Part shown: piece after piece, positions 48,046 to 59,854 of the stretch
How the letters are laid out: each line of letters begins with the position of its first letter
Numbering within the stretch: the first letter of the stretch is position 1
Source: Gautieria morchelliformis
Lineage: Eukaryota; Basidiomycota; Agaricomycetes; Gomphales; Gomphaceae
DNA length: 64,000 nt
Assembly (NCBI GenBank): GCA_015179125.1
Contig: WHVA01000054.1
Location: 124,001-188,000 of the forward strand
Reading direction: 5' to 3'
Notes under the pieces: generated by a model
Told to the model about the DNA's origin: nothing
What the model saw: only the letters and a program-made list of their open reading frames with translations
Databases searched by the model: none
Made by a program: the position numbers and the translations under genes

Positions 48046-48186
48046 TATTCGGAGCCTTCTTGTTCGATAAGCCGCGCGCCAAGCTGCATATTAGCTCAGC
48101 CAAGCCGATCCCTAGAAGCCGGCTTATCTCCACGGCGGTTACCATTTAAGTCGGCGTTACATAAGCCAGCTAAGCCACCGATTATG
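48046..48186. repeat. Segment 'M' shared, inverted, with 37,636-37,723 and 39,048-39,113
   Basis: This continuous 140-bp stretch (GCGCGCCAAGCTGCATATTA, AAGCCGGCTTATCTCCACGG) is the inverted counterpart of the two flanks of the Mutator-like element. It proves that the flanks were once contiguous. M, the MITE end and the G end were therefore duplicated together before the Mutator-like insertion. Confidence 0.75.
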
Positions 48187-48189
48187 TTA

Positions 48190-48928
48190 GGGCCTGTTTG
48201 GCGCCCAGAAACTGAAATCAGGCACCAGCCAAATTTCAGAAACTGAGGGAGTTTCCGGAAATCCGGAAATTTCAAAAACTCTGACTGTTTGGTGACACTT
48301 TTTTTGAACGATTTCTGAAATCCTATTTCAAAAACTCCTATATAGTTTCAGAAACTGCTTTTAGCTGTTTCTGCTTCTCGTCATATCAGAAACTGCTCAA
48401 GGCTTGCTGGCATGGTCATTATAAGCTTGAGTCAATTTGTCATAAGCCCACCGCTTGAAGGCACCCACACTATTATACATGTTGTGTCACCCCATATGCA
48501 GTCCCGCCATGTCATGTCCGCCGCCCACCACCCACCGCCCACCACCCGCCGCCCGTCGCCACACATCCTCCTACTGAGCTGCCACTCTCTTATCAGGGCA
48601 TTCACGCCAATATGGTATCTACTTAACAATGGGAGTGAGTGTAAGAGGAGTAGTATGGCACTCGCTGTTGAGGTAAGGGGAGCCAACGAGCTGTACTCAC
48701 TGCAGGAGGCGATGGGTGGGGATACTAAGTAATTAGTCACATGACAGTACTGATCAGCTGACACATACAGCTGGCCTTAGCAAGCAGTTTTCAGAAATTG
48801 TAGAAATTTGTGCGTTCAGCAGCACATCAGTTTCCAAAACCGTTGAAAAACCATTCCAGTTTCTGCACCCTGCAAAAACCGAAACTACTTTTGGAAATTG
48901 GAACGGTTTCTGGGCACCGAACGTGCCC
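48190..48928. mobile_element. PIF/Harbinger-like MITE (739 bp)
   Basis: Starts GGGCCTGTTTGGCGCCCAGA and ends TTCTGGGCACCGAACGTGCCC, imperfect inverted repeats. The 3-bp duplication TTA (48,187-48,189 and 48,929-48,931) matches the TWA preference of PIF/Harbinger. There is no coding region. A partial inverted copy is at 37,444-37,635. Confidence 0.75.
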
Positions 48929-49935
48929 TTATCTTCGCCCCTGTGTTCCTCCGACCTCGTCGCACTTCTTACAGTCCCTTACAACCACTCTGCTTATAGT
49001 CTCCTACTGCTGGAGCAGACCATTGGGAACACTGGCAAAAATTTCTGGGTCCATGGAGTATGGACATCTAGGTAAGTCACTGGAGTAGCCGGCACCAGTG
49101 GTGGCGCCATTTCATATGTGAAAGGTTAACAGGTTGTCAACAGAGTTATTCGAGCCTGTTCTAACAAGTTTGATACAAGTTTATCTTCAAGTTATCGCCC
49201 TAAAGTGCCAGCCAGATGCTATAAACACATATGATATACTGGTAAGTATCCCTTCCCATAAAGTATTCCAGTCATTACTTTGTCTCAGATACCAACAATG
49301 GGCCCAAAACTTCGCGATACAAGGGCTCGGCCACTCTATGAGAACACAATCTTTTGCCTTATTCAAGAGGATGACGATGGTAATGTTAATGATAGTATAG
49401 AAGGTCCAGTCACTTGGGGAAGAGGCAGGGGCAGGGGCCGGGGCCAAGGTGGCAAGGGTAAGGCAGCAACCAGCATTGACCCTGGGCTCGAACCACCTAC
49501 CAGCACTTTGGAGGACTGATCTCGGCATCGACGTGAGAAGCAACGTGAGGACCGCCATGCACGGAACCAGGAGGAGCGTGAGTCTCACAATATGGATGTT
49601 TTTTTTTGGTGGTACAACACCCTCATCTCAACATGTGACTCCACCACCACCACTTCAGCCTGGAACCCCAGCCAACGAACAACATGCTGATCCTCCCACA
49701 TCTGTACAACGCATCATTATCACTCGTATCATACAAACATCTGCTTCCCCTTTTGTATGACCTAGGGGTACATTTACAAGCATCCCATTGTCCCCTATTA
49801 GCAACCAACCTTGAAATCATAGACCAGCAGCTGGTGCACCTGACATTTGGCAGTTTTTCGTTAAAGGTAGTATCACCAAAGGAATCAAAACTATTTGCAA
49901 ACTGTGCTAGTGAGTCTTTTACCAGTTTATTCAGA
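48929..49935. other. Stretch without a firm gene, upstream of the hAT pseudogene
   Basis: A short frame (MGPKLRDTRARPLYENTIFC, followed by Gly/Arg repeats RGRGRGRG, 49,299-49,519) lies here. It could be a 5' part of the hAT element or unrelated. Nothing else is recognisable. Confidence 0.35.
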
Positions 49936-49939
49936 TAAT

Positions 49940-51513
49940 GTCTGACAATTTGCAGTCCACCTGTGGAGTATTCGCCATTGACGAGCACCGGTTCTCTGCA
50001 TGTGCACATTGAAGGATGTCATGCATATGAGTATCTCAAAGCATGCCGTGAGAATGGCTGGCCGGTTAAGATAAAATCTCTGGCTCTCCCCAAAAGTAAC
50101 AAAAAAGTGACCACTCAACCTGATCCACGCCCTCCATTTTCAATGGGTAGGTTTAAAGCGGCACTAGTTAACTGGATTGTTGCAGATGACCAGGTACATC
50201 AGATATGGTACACTTAGCTTTCAAAACTTATTAATATTCTCATTTAGTCTATTAATGTTGCTGAATGCATTGAATTCCATGATCTCCTACTTCTGCTATG
50301 AGAATCCATGCTAAGCTGTGATATCCCACACCAAACAGCAATTCGGAGTTTAATTGGTAAGGCATGGGAGCATAATTTTACAGAACTCAAAAAAGAGCTA
50401 GCAGTGATTTCTCTTGTGAACTCTATAGGACTATGAAATATATAGAATCAATGGGGAAGATATCACTTACGATGAACTTATGGGACGACATGGTGCTGTA
50501 ATGGCTCACTACCTACTGCATGTCACTGTGACCGCGATGCTATGAGAATGCACAAGTACCGAGGCTTTGGAAAACCCTACTGGCGAGTTTGATCTGACTG
50601 AGCATGACCCAGTAAACCCCTCTAGTCAAACACCCACACAGGCTTTACAGCGTGATCCAGTTGTGATTACTTGTAACATCGCTAACATGATTCAGTCCTC
50701 CCAACTCCGCCATGAAGAATTCAAGGAGATCATTACAACTGGCAACCATCGAGGACATTGGCTAGATGCTCAAAAGGTATATTACCAGCTTGCACATCTC
50801 ACCCTTATTCATGATAGTCCAACCCGATGGGGATCGTCATATCTAATGATTGAACGAGCATTGTATCTTCGTCAGGTAAGTAATTATGCTATTGATGAGT
50901 ATGAAAACGCTAAAGTTTGTATTAGGCAATTGAAGTTTATATTTCACCACCGGTCATGAGTACCAACTTCAAGCAACGACTCACCAACAATGAATGGGCC
51001 ATACTGAAGGATATAAAGAATGTATTAGAGGTAGGTCCTGCTCTCTGTTTAACCTAGGGCCATGCTTATACCCACAGCCAGCTCATGGTTTACAAGCCAT
51101 CATGTGTACTGAGCACACACCTATTCTTGCCTGTGTACTCCCTGCATTCGACTCACTACTATCTACTTGGACCTACATACGCAAGGAACCTATGAAGGAT
51201 GATTGATGTGGCAGTTGAAAGATGACCTCACAGTATAACAAGTGTCGCTTTTCAAAGCTGCATATTATCTCAATTGGTATGTGGCAAGCTGTTACTAAAT
51301 CAATTGCTAACCAAGCCTTTGCTAGTCCTTCATCCATCGTTCAGGTTTCGATGGATTGAAAGAAACTGGCCAACCAATCAGGTTTCGTATGTTAAACAAA
51401 CTATTCTATTAGAGGTGAGTTATACACTATCTGCCCTCCAGAGAAACCTGACCATTGTTTAGCTTGCAAAATATGACGAGAGTCAACCAGCCGCTCAATC
51501 TACCAGGGAGACA
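49940..51513 (+). pseudogene. hAT transposase gene, degraded and truncated
   Basis: The pieces in order resemble agaricomycete hAT transposases. HVHIEGCHAYEYLKACRENG and W is the end of a BED-like zinc finger; RFKAALVNWIVADDQ, INVAECIEFHDLLLL and SCDIPHQTAIRSLIGKAWEH follow. Later come HDSPTRWGSSYLMIERALYL (the conserved TRW block), NNEWAILKDIKNVLEV and ACVLPAFDSLLSTWTYIRKE, then VLHPSFRFRWIERNWP. Stops and frame changes interrupt the chain. The C-terminal hATC dimerisation region is absent because the LTR of A2 starts at 51,519. The element's own termini were not found. Confidence 0.72.
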
Positions 51514-51518
51514 ATACA

Positions 51519-52133
51519 TGTAAAGATGTCGATCTATGCCTTGTATCACAAGGGCACAACAGAACTTGACCAGTGAGTGGTATTATGAATGCTACGTAGT
51601 GACAGTATAACACTGGAGGCATATAAAATTTTTCTGGTCTGAAAAACTGTTCAAAAAGCTGTAAAGATATTCCAAAAATTTTTAGTGTTTTTAATGTAAA
51701 AAAACTTTAACAAAATTTTTTGTTTTTGCTACAATTTGTTGAGCAAGAAAATTGTAAAAAGTTTAAAGTTTTTTGCGGGTTTTTTGATGTCTTTTTATAA
51801 GTTTCTTTGTGAAAACACAAAGAAACCCGTAAAAAAACCCTGAAAAAAACTTTGAATTTTTTTACAATTTTCTTGCTCAACAAATTCTAATAAAAACACA
51901 AAATTTTATTATAGTTTTTTTTACATAAAAAACACTAAAAATATTTGGAAAATCTTTACAGTTTTTTCAACAGTTTTTCAGACAAGAAAACTTTTATATG
52001 CCTGCAGTGTAAGGGTAAGATGTGATGGGAACTGCTGACCGGTTCCCACGCATAAACTATACAGTGGGTCCCTAAGGGGCCCACTGGGATTATGTAATAA
52101 CTAGTATACAGGTAGCTACATAGGTTATTTACA
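51519..52133 (-). repeat. 3' LTR of A2, split by a CACTG fold-back
   Basis: Reverse-complement relation to the A LTR throughout: TGTAAAGATGTC start, TGACCAGTGAGTGGTATTA, and the end GGTTATTTACA at 52,133. Length minus the 399-bp insert and one 3-bp duplication is 213 bp, equal to A. Confidence 0.9.
51611..52009 (+). mobile_element. CACTG fold-back non-autonomous DNA element, copy 2
   Basis: 399 bp, starting CACTGGAGGCATATAAAA and ending TATATGCCTGCAGTG, with exact 3-bp duplication TAA (51,608-51,610 and 52,010-52,012). It is almost the same as copy 1 at 9321-9717, including the AT-rich palindromic interior. The uninterrupted target is seen in the LTRs of A (near 13,721 and 31,769, inverted). 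Confidence 0.92.
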
Positions 52134-53163
52134 CCCTCCCCCTCTATAGACAACTATAGGGCGCTGTGTAGGATTCATAGAGGTCATCCATGATGGCATC
52201 CTCTATAGATTCCGATACGATGACATCATCATCGTACGGGGCTGGTGGAGCACGTGACTCCTCCAGAGGCACCTCTGCGTACGTGGGGGTGGTTGGGCGA
52301 GGCGGTTCTGCCTCATCACTGGTGGTGGTTTCCGCTTGGTTGATGGGGCCTGCATCCTCATGGAGCATAGCCTTGACGGCCGGGTCCTCAGCCTGGGGAG
52401 GCGGCTGGAAGCGGGCCAGCTCTTGATCGAGCTGAGCATGGGTGAGTGGTCGTGGCACCACGGCCCTCTCGTGGCTGGTCTCGAGGACCTTTTGTTGGCC
52501 CTCCCGAGCGGCGGCACTGAAAGCCACGCCAGTGATGCTGTGTTGAACGTACTGTTCAATGCGCGTTGCTTGTTCGCGAGTGACCCCGGCGTAGCGGGCC
52601 AGCCATCATGCGATCTTGGCAAGCGGGATGTCGGGGCTGGCTCGGCCCCCCACGGGATATGGGCCTGTGATGGAGAGCCCCAGACTGGTGCTCTGCGGTG
52701 TCAGGCATTCCCTGGCATCGACGAAGCTCGACCATTGGTTGGCTGAGCCGAACAAGTCGAGAAGTCTCAACTTGAGAGGTGACACGACCCCTTTAACATG
52801 GGGTGCGAGGACCTTCAACCACATCCAGATGTCCATGTCGTCTAGGTTGAAGGTTCCATCCGCATTGTCACAGATGGCGGACGGGATTCCTTCAGGGTTG
52901 TGTATCCAACCCCTTAGGATGGTGGCGATATTGTGCGGGGTACCGCTCACTATCACAAGACAATCCCTTTTGGGATTGCGAGCGCGTTGTTCGTGCTCGA
53001 TGTGCTTGAACATGCCGATCATCTCGCACATGCACGCAAGTTGCGGTGTTTCTTTTGCATGTGCTAGGAGCTCAATGAAGCGTGGATTGTTGAGCGGGCA
53101 GATGTCATACCATTGAGTACGACACTGTTGAGCTTTTCCTACTGGTCATGGTAGGAGGCCCGT

Positions 53164-55668
53164 TGTCATGACCCATCCCTTTTGTATACCCAGCAACCTC
53201 AACATCCCACTTCTTCATTCTCCCTGTTTGCCCCTCGCTGAGTTCACCGAACGTTTATTCGCTTTCATATCATTCGCATGTAGCAGCGCTACCTGTGCTC
53301 AATCGGTGCCTTCCCCCCGGCTCAAGGGTCTATCACGAGTTCCTTTACCTTCCTGGTGTCAAGATTGGTTTTCAAGCGTTAATATCATGTATTAGTGAAC
53401 ACAGCGAATGCCCGACTAACTTGTGCGAATAAGTATGCCTTTCGGCGAATAGGTGAACCAATGAATGTTCACAAGATAAGAGGGTTTGCTAAAACGGGGC
53501 TCACCCTATCTACAGTCGTAGCGAAATAGCCCGTGACTCTTGACAATGTAACGTGCAAGGTCTCACGGAAGGGCTGTCTAAGTCTTGACAATCCCTTTGC
53601 TGGCGAAGGTGCTCTGTCGGAGCCCTTCGCCAACAGCACAGAAAATGGTTCGAAGGCTAAGGTAACGAAGATGAAGTATGAGAACTCACCAGTGATGCCT
53701 AAGTCCTTGGCTGGTTGAAGATAGAAATATTCAAGGGGAGGCTTGAGACTATGATCACAGCGAGGTCAAGTTTGCACAAGATGGATGACGTATGATAATT
53801 GAACTGGGGAATATACATGCGAATGTAAACTACTTATATCTAATGCTCGTACGGTATCAGCGAATAGGAAAGAGGCCATCATGAGTCAGGGTTGGATAGG
53901 GGTGCGCAGTCATGATACTAAGGAGATGGAATAAACATACAATAGAGTGATGGAGGGGTGCGAACATGAAATGACAGAGAGTAAAGGTGGCGAAGGTACT
54001 TATGTACGAAACCATGTCTTGGGACCCGCATACATGTCACCCTGCATGGACTCTTCGTCCACTGGGTCGATCCCACATGACCTACGGAAGGAACGCTCCG
54101 CGAACATACTTTGGCCATACGAAAACCCAAAGGGGTTGGATTTAAGAAGATGATGGGGTTAGTGATGAATCATTACGCCGGGTAAATGGTATCGATCATA
54201 TTTGATGGTGTGCCTTGTTGGCGAAATGTGCGAGCAGCGAATAGCGGTTCGGTGAAATGCGGCGAAGGGTGAACGGAGAGAACATAGAGGAGGCGTGGCC
54301 GAAGGGAGGGGCGAAGCCGAGTGAACACAGAGGAGGAGTAGCGAACGAGGGAATGGGGGTAACAAGGTGCAGGAAATACATAGGTCATGACAATCCGATT
54401 GTCAGAACACCATCGGAAGAGGGTCGAGCAGAGGAGGTGATAGGCCCAACAATGACTGCTAAGTTAGTCCGAAGACGTCGATCGCTTGTTGACGGCATAA
54501 CCATGGTCATTGTTGCGAACAGCGAGAATTGGTTGCCGAACATGACAATGGCGATCAGAACGAACACGGAGATGGAGTGACAAATGGTAGGACAGAGCAC
54601 CTGAATATGAGAAATAAACGCGTCATGACACCTGGCTCAAACCCCGTCAGAGGCTCCTTTGCTCAGATAGCGTAACTTGTTTGTTTCCTGAACCCAGTTA
54701 GCCCTATTATCCATTTCCCAGTCCACCTCGACGTTTGTGTGACTTCACCCTCCCCTTGGGCCACGGCTCTTCAAGGACCATTTTATTCGCCCTTTGCCAC
54801 CTTTCGCCGAACGACTATTCGCTGCTCGCATATTTCACCAGCAGGCACACCATCAAAATACGATCGACACCATTTACCCGGCGTGATGATTCATCACTAA
54901 CCCCATCACCTTCTCAATCCAACCCCTTTAGGTGATTCATATGGCCGGGATGCATTTGTGGGACGTCCTACCCGTAGGTCATGTGGGATCAACCCAGCAG
55001 ATGAAGAGTCCGTGCAGGGTGGTGTATATACGGGTCCCAAGGCATATTTCCACACATAAGTGCCTTCGCCCCCTTTCCTCTCCATTGCTTCATGTTTGCA
55101 CCCTTCTTTTGTTCTATTGTATGTGTATTCCGTCTATTTGTATCATGACTGCGCACCCCTATCCAGCCCTGACTCATAAACAGTCTCTTTCCTATTCGCT
55201 GATACCATATGAACATTCGATATAAGTAGTTTACATTTGCATGTATATTCCCCAGTTCAATTATCATACATCCATCTTGTGCAAACTTGACCTCGCTGTG
55301 AGTATTGTCTTGAGCCTTCTCCTGTAGACTCCTATCTTCAACCAGAAGAAAACTTAGGCATCACTGGTGAGTTCTCATACTTCATCTTCGTAACCTTAGC
55401 CTTCGAACTCTTTTCTGTGCTGGCAGCGAAGGGATTGTCGCTACTTAGACAACCCTTCCTTGACACCTTGCACGTTACATCGTCAAGAGTCACGGGCTAT
55501 TTTGCTATGACTGTAGATAGGGCGAGCTCTGTTTGGGCAGCCCTCTTATCTTGTGAACACATATTGGTTCACCTATTCACCGAACGGCATACTTATTTGC
55601 ACAAGTTATTTGGGCATTTGCTGTGTTCACTAATACACGATATTAACACCTAAAAACTAATCTTGACA
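53164..55668 (+). mobile_element. Solo LTR 'D3' inserted in ORF3 of A2, containing D2
   Basis: Starts TGTCATGACC, ends ACTAATCTTGACA. The flanks are CCCGT (53,159-53,163) and CCTGT (55,669-55,673), a 5-bp duplication with one change. Without D2 it is about 1226 bp. The 3' two-thirds closely follow D1; the 5' 200 bp is a diverged version. Confidence 0.82.
53357..54630 (-). mobile_element. Solo LTR 'D2' inside D3, reverse orientation
   Basis: Begins TGTCAAGATTGG and ends GCGTCATGACA on the plus strand. The exact duplication CCTGG lies at 53,352-53,356 and 54,631-54,635. It is 1274 bp, longer than D1; the extra ~240 bp lie at its 5' end (minus sense), where TGTCATGACC occurs a second time near 54,390. 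Confidence 0.85.
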
Positions 55669-56639
55669 CCTGTCTCGGAGACTGGTGGGTCTCCGAGTGG
55701 TATGATCACCCCCTCCCCCAGGTAGGGAGGGTGAACTGTCCCTGCCGGTGGTGGCAGGTCCACGTGAGGCCCGATGTAGTGGGCCTCGATCAATGCTACC
55801 TGCCATTGTAGGGCAGGGTCATTGATCATGTGTGACGGCAACGGCGACAGCACCAGGTATGTGCTGATTGCGCTTTCCCTTGCAATGGCTAGACCATTGA
55901 CGGTGTTGGGGGTCCCGCACAATTTCTTGTACTTCTTTTTCGGCTGCTCAGCCAGACACTGAGCTCTTTCCAGGTCATACGTCTTCCAGACGGAGGATTC
56001 AGACTCCCATCCCTCTGGGACGCCGTACGCTGCGTTAGATGGCGGGCTCCACCCCTCTGTCGTTGTCATCATCGGGGTGGGAGCCGATAATCGGGACGCC
56101 AGCCCTGATGTTGCGCATGCTGGCAAGGGTGCTGTCGTGTGAGGTGATGAGGGCCCAGCCACTGGGTCTGTGGCTGGGTCATGGCACGGCCTGTTTGAGG
56201 CTGCGTGGGCGAACTTGAGCTGGGGCTGGAGCGCACTCAGCCGCTCCTCGAGTTCTTTTATTTTGGCGCGCTTGACTTCAAGCGCGTCGTCACAGTCTTC
56301 GACCCTGCGTTCCAAGTCCTTGACCTCCTTTTTGAGGTCATGGACGTCCCGCAGGGGCTCTTCCCACATGTCACGCACGATGCCCCTCGGGAGCCATCCC
56401 CAGGCCGCGTCGACATCTTCATCCCGCAGCTTCACCTTGCGGGTGCCTGTTGCGGCCCGTAAGTGCACGGCGTAGTCCACACAGGTGGCGCAATCGTCCG
56501 GGTGGACGATTGCCAAGGCGTCTTCCCATCCTACGATCATCCAGTTTTCTTGGTTGACTGGAGCTCGTAGGATGTCTGCAGCCCTCTGTCTTGGGGCCGC
56601 TGTGCGTGTCGTGGACGTTGAGGGGTCAATGTCCATCCC

Positions 56640-57413
56640 ATCTTTGGGGGGATCATCTTTGTGGGTAGATGATGGTGGTTTGCTTCCAAGAAGCGATGCA
56701 CCCTTGGAAAGTTCTGAGGAGAAAATTTAACCGCGCCGTGGCTGGCGCGTCAAGTGGTATGCACATGACAGACACGTCTAGCGGCATCTGGGGAGGTCGC
56801 GTGGTTTGCTCACCCCCCGGGGCTCTAGATAGCTATCCAGGGGTTCAAGATCCTTGCATGATGATATGGGTTCCCATGTCACGTAGCCTAGGGTCCAGCG
56901 GACCTGGAACTCCAGGTCCGTCGAGTTTATCCATCGGTGTGCGATAATCTCGTCGACAGGCCACTCCTCGTCGTCATTCGCTCCAAAGTCATAAAATGAC
57001 TTGGCCTCACAACGAGGGAATAATTCGTCATTGTTAGCCTTGTATCGTCATACAAGGCTTGAATGAAAGACCGGTGATATGCGACGGCTTCTCAGCTTAT
57101 CGGGAAGCTCAAGTGTCACCGTCGAGGCGTTGTTATACGCCTTGATGATGCGGTATGGTCCGATGTACCGCAGAACTAGTTTTCTGGCTCTTCCTTTCGG
57201 GAGAGTTAGGTTTTGGGTCGAGAGGTAGACACGGTCATTGGCCACGTACCTGTCGCTCGCCATACATTTCTTGTTTGCACGAAATGTTTGTGTCACTCGA
57301 TGCTCAATGATTGCATTGTGTGCCGCCATCAGGTTCCATCTTGCCTGATGTGTGAACCGGGCTACCCCCTTGAACGGGGTGTCCACGGCTATGGGGAGAT
57401 CTATCTGCGGCAT
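56640..57413 (-). pseudogene. pol: Integrase C-terminus and chromodomain of A2
   Basis: Minus-strand reading gives MPQIDLPIAVDTPFKGVARF, YLSTQNLTLPKGRARKLVLR and PDKLRSRRISPVFHSSLV. It then becomes frameshifted through a chromodomain-like stretch between about 57,000 and 56,780. The spacer between pol and ORF3 (56,780-56,640) also follows A. Element E interrupts the gene at 57,419. Confidence 0.75.
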
Positions 57414-57418
57414 ATAGC

Positions 57419-59849
57419 TGTGTGGGAACCGTTGCCAATGAAAAGCCTCACGAAAAAAGGATTAAAATCGCTTTAAAACCCTGTTTTCCCAGCTGATAGT
57501 AGCTAATATACGTGGCTATTGTTGGGAGAACTCTATTCAAATATTCCTTGAATTTCCTCTTATTTTTCCGCCATTTAACTTGGCTTCCCTGGCTCAAAAA
57601 CTCCTTATTCTGTCAGGCAGAGTTATGAACCCACACACGTCCACAACTCTGCCACAGCCGCTCAGTTTCAAACTCCGACCGGAGCTTCCCACAAACCGTA
57701 AACTCAGAATTGCAGGCACTCAAGCACCTACAACTCCGGTACCTTGGCTCACTCAAACTCAGCCACTAGGTTCGGCGCAAGCCTTGAAGCTCCGACTTCA
57801 TCTCCAGAGGAGAGGCTTGTACCAAGCTGCCGTGCTAGGGGGACCGTCTCTTCAGGGTGCTGCGTCGGCCACAACACCTTTCGCGTCAAGGTTTCTTTAT
57901 ATTATCGTAACAGAGATGTATTCTGACAACTTGTCCTGTGTGAGTAGCTGAGAATCATTTTAATTATGCCGTGATGTATGTGCCTTCTGGGACGAGTGAC
58001 AAATGGCTTGTGAGGCACATAGTTGAACCAGTCACTCAAGAATAATTTTAAAAGAATTATCACAATGACCTGTAGTATGTTTTAAAGTTATCCCATAAAT
58101 TACTTTGCTGCTCGGTGACCGGTGGGCGCAGCACCGGGCACTTTTCCAGATGACGGTGTCGACAGGTCGTTACGTCACGTGACTTTAAGCACGCTCGCGT
58201 TTTAAATGGACATCGACGTATGCTGGGGAGATATCCTGTTGTTATCATGCAAAGATGTTCTAGAGGACAGGCTTGGGATCATATTCTCTTTCATCAGTCA
58301 TCTGGGAGTCCCCTATTATTGTTTCTCTTCTCTCCTTCTTGCCCGAAGGTTTGAAATGGTGCCTGTCAATGACTCAATTTATTCGTACCACTACTATCCT
58401 AGCGATCAAGCTGTCCCATTTGCTGCCAAAAATATTTAGGATATCTGGCCTGCATTCCCAACTATAGATGTCCTTAAAAATCAGCGAACGGCCATCTGTA
58501 ACGCGTTGACAAGTGAGATAGCACAATTGTGCACACCCCCACTATTCCCAATGGGATATAAGACAGTTACTCGGTGATTAAGCATTTCTAACTAGCTAGG
58601 GAGCTCAAGAGACATATGGTCTAGTAGATTTTTATAATGAGTGAAGCCGTAGAGAGTGTGTGGCTGGTGGTAGAGGTGGCGGGAGACGGCCCCCCTAGCG
58701 TGGCATCTTGGTACAAGCCCCTTCTCCGGAAGGTGCTCGCGGAGCGTGAACTTTGAGTCGGAGATGGGGCTTGTGCCGAACCTACTCAGCCACTGAGACT
58801 GAATGTGTCCTCTACTGCTTACACAAGCCTGTGCTATTCAAACGCAGCTGGCACATGACTTGCGTCATAGCAACCATGGCTGTGCAAGGCTGCGTACAAA
58901 GTCACACAAAGACATACAAAGCCAAAACTAGGGTGCAGGTTTGACAAAGCCTATTGGACGAATGGATCCTCCAAATGCAACACTATGACACCAAATAGGC
59001 CCCTTGATGTCATAGCGGCTGTGTAGGGCTGGGCAAGGCTGTGTAAGGCTGTGCAAACCAGGGAAGGTGATTGGCTATCTATTTCCAATTTCTTTGCACA
59101 AACACACCGCAATAGTTACGAGGGTGTGTTTCAGCAGTGCAAATATTTACATATGACATCACTCGCCTAGTAGATAGAAGAACCCCATTTTACATAATCC
59201 TGTGTATTTTACAATATAAAAGGAGGCCATTCTGACCTCCTTGAATCATCATTCTAGCAATCTAACATATTCTATCCATGTGACCTCATGTGACTTGCAT
59301 CTTAATAAGCTGCTAATCCCAGCTAGGGTTATTCACTTACTTTAGTGTCTAATTCCTTGTTAAGTAGTTACTTTACTGCTTAGCCACTTGGACTAATCCT
59401 CCGGGTGTAATTCTACAGAGTGAGTCTGTCAATTGAAAGTCTTGCCATTCGCACTCCAATACCTGAGACAATCTGATCAGTCAATTTTCCTGATTAGAGA
59501 CTTTCACAAGTCACTTCTAAAACTTGTTCATCCCTCGTTTTATTGCTGTGCGCCAGTAGATTATCAGGGCAGTCCATTTATAAACTCGCCTGCTGAGTAC
59601 ATTCCTTTATATTCTGAAATACGCTTGGACCCCGATAGTGTCCTTGAACCTACAGTCTTTTAGTTTATTGTTCAGTGCTGCTAAGAAACGCATTGCCTTC
59701 CATCCGTATTAACTTGGACTAGTTTTTACGTGGATTGCAACCAAGTTGTGCTGCAGCATTGTTTAATATTCTTCGAGTCTTGTAAACGACACATTCTGAT
59801 AGATTGAAGTGTTAGCAATAACACCAAAGTCTTGAAGGGTTCCAAAACA
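57419..59849. mobile_element. Element 'E': 2.4-kb TG..CA element with 5-bp target duplication
   Basis: Starts TGTGTGGGAACC and ends GGGTTCCAAAACA, an imperfect inverted terminus. It is flanked by exact ATAGC (57,414-57,418 and 59,850-59,854); the A copy shows the uninterrupted site. The features are those of an LTR. No second LTR boundary is visible inside, so it may be an unusually long solo LTR. A TATAAAA box at about 59,216 followed by a short leader could be its promoter. No protein is recognised. Confidence 0.7.
57735..58810. repeat. Inverted repeat inside element E
   Basis: The segment near 57,765-57,855 (GGTTCGGCGCAAGCC, AGGCTTGTACCAAGCTGCCG, GGGGGACCGTCTC) recurs inverted near 58,675-58,785 (GAGACGGCCCCCC, ATCTTGGTACAAGCC, GGCTTGTGCCGAACC). 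The roughly 100-bp arms are imperfect. It may be a fold-back element nested in E; no flanking duplication was found. Confidence 0.55.
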
Positions 59850-59854
59850 ATAGC

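Larger units (their letters stand above)
52144..56636 (-). pseudogene. Third ORF of A2, interrupted by D3; unknown function
   Basis: The first half (56,636-55,674) is open without a stop from MDIDPSTSTT through WMIVGWEDALAIVHPDDCAT, the coiled-coil segment VHDLKKEVKDLERRVEDCDD and GWESESSVWKTYDLERAQC to GDPPVSETG, where D3 begins. The second half (53,158-52,144) resumes and contains RDCLVIVSGTPHNIATILRG, DGTFNLDDMDIWMWLKVLAP and a similar acidic C-terminus, with frameshifts near 52,610. The protein text is strikingly preserved against A although pol around it is broken. An ATG one frame off precedes 56,636, so the annotated start is the internal Met. Confidence 0.7.
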
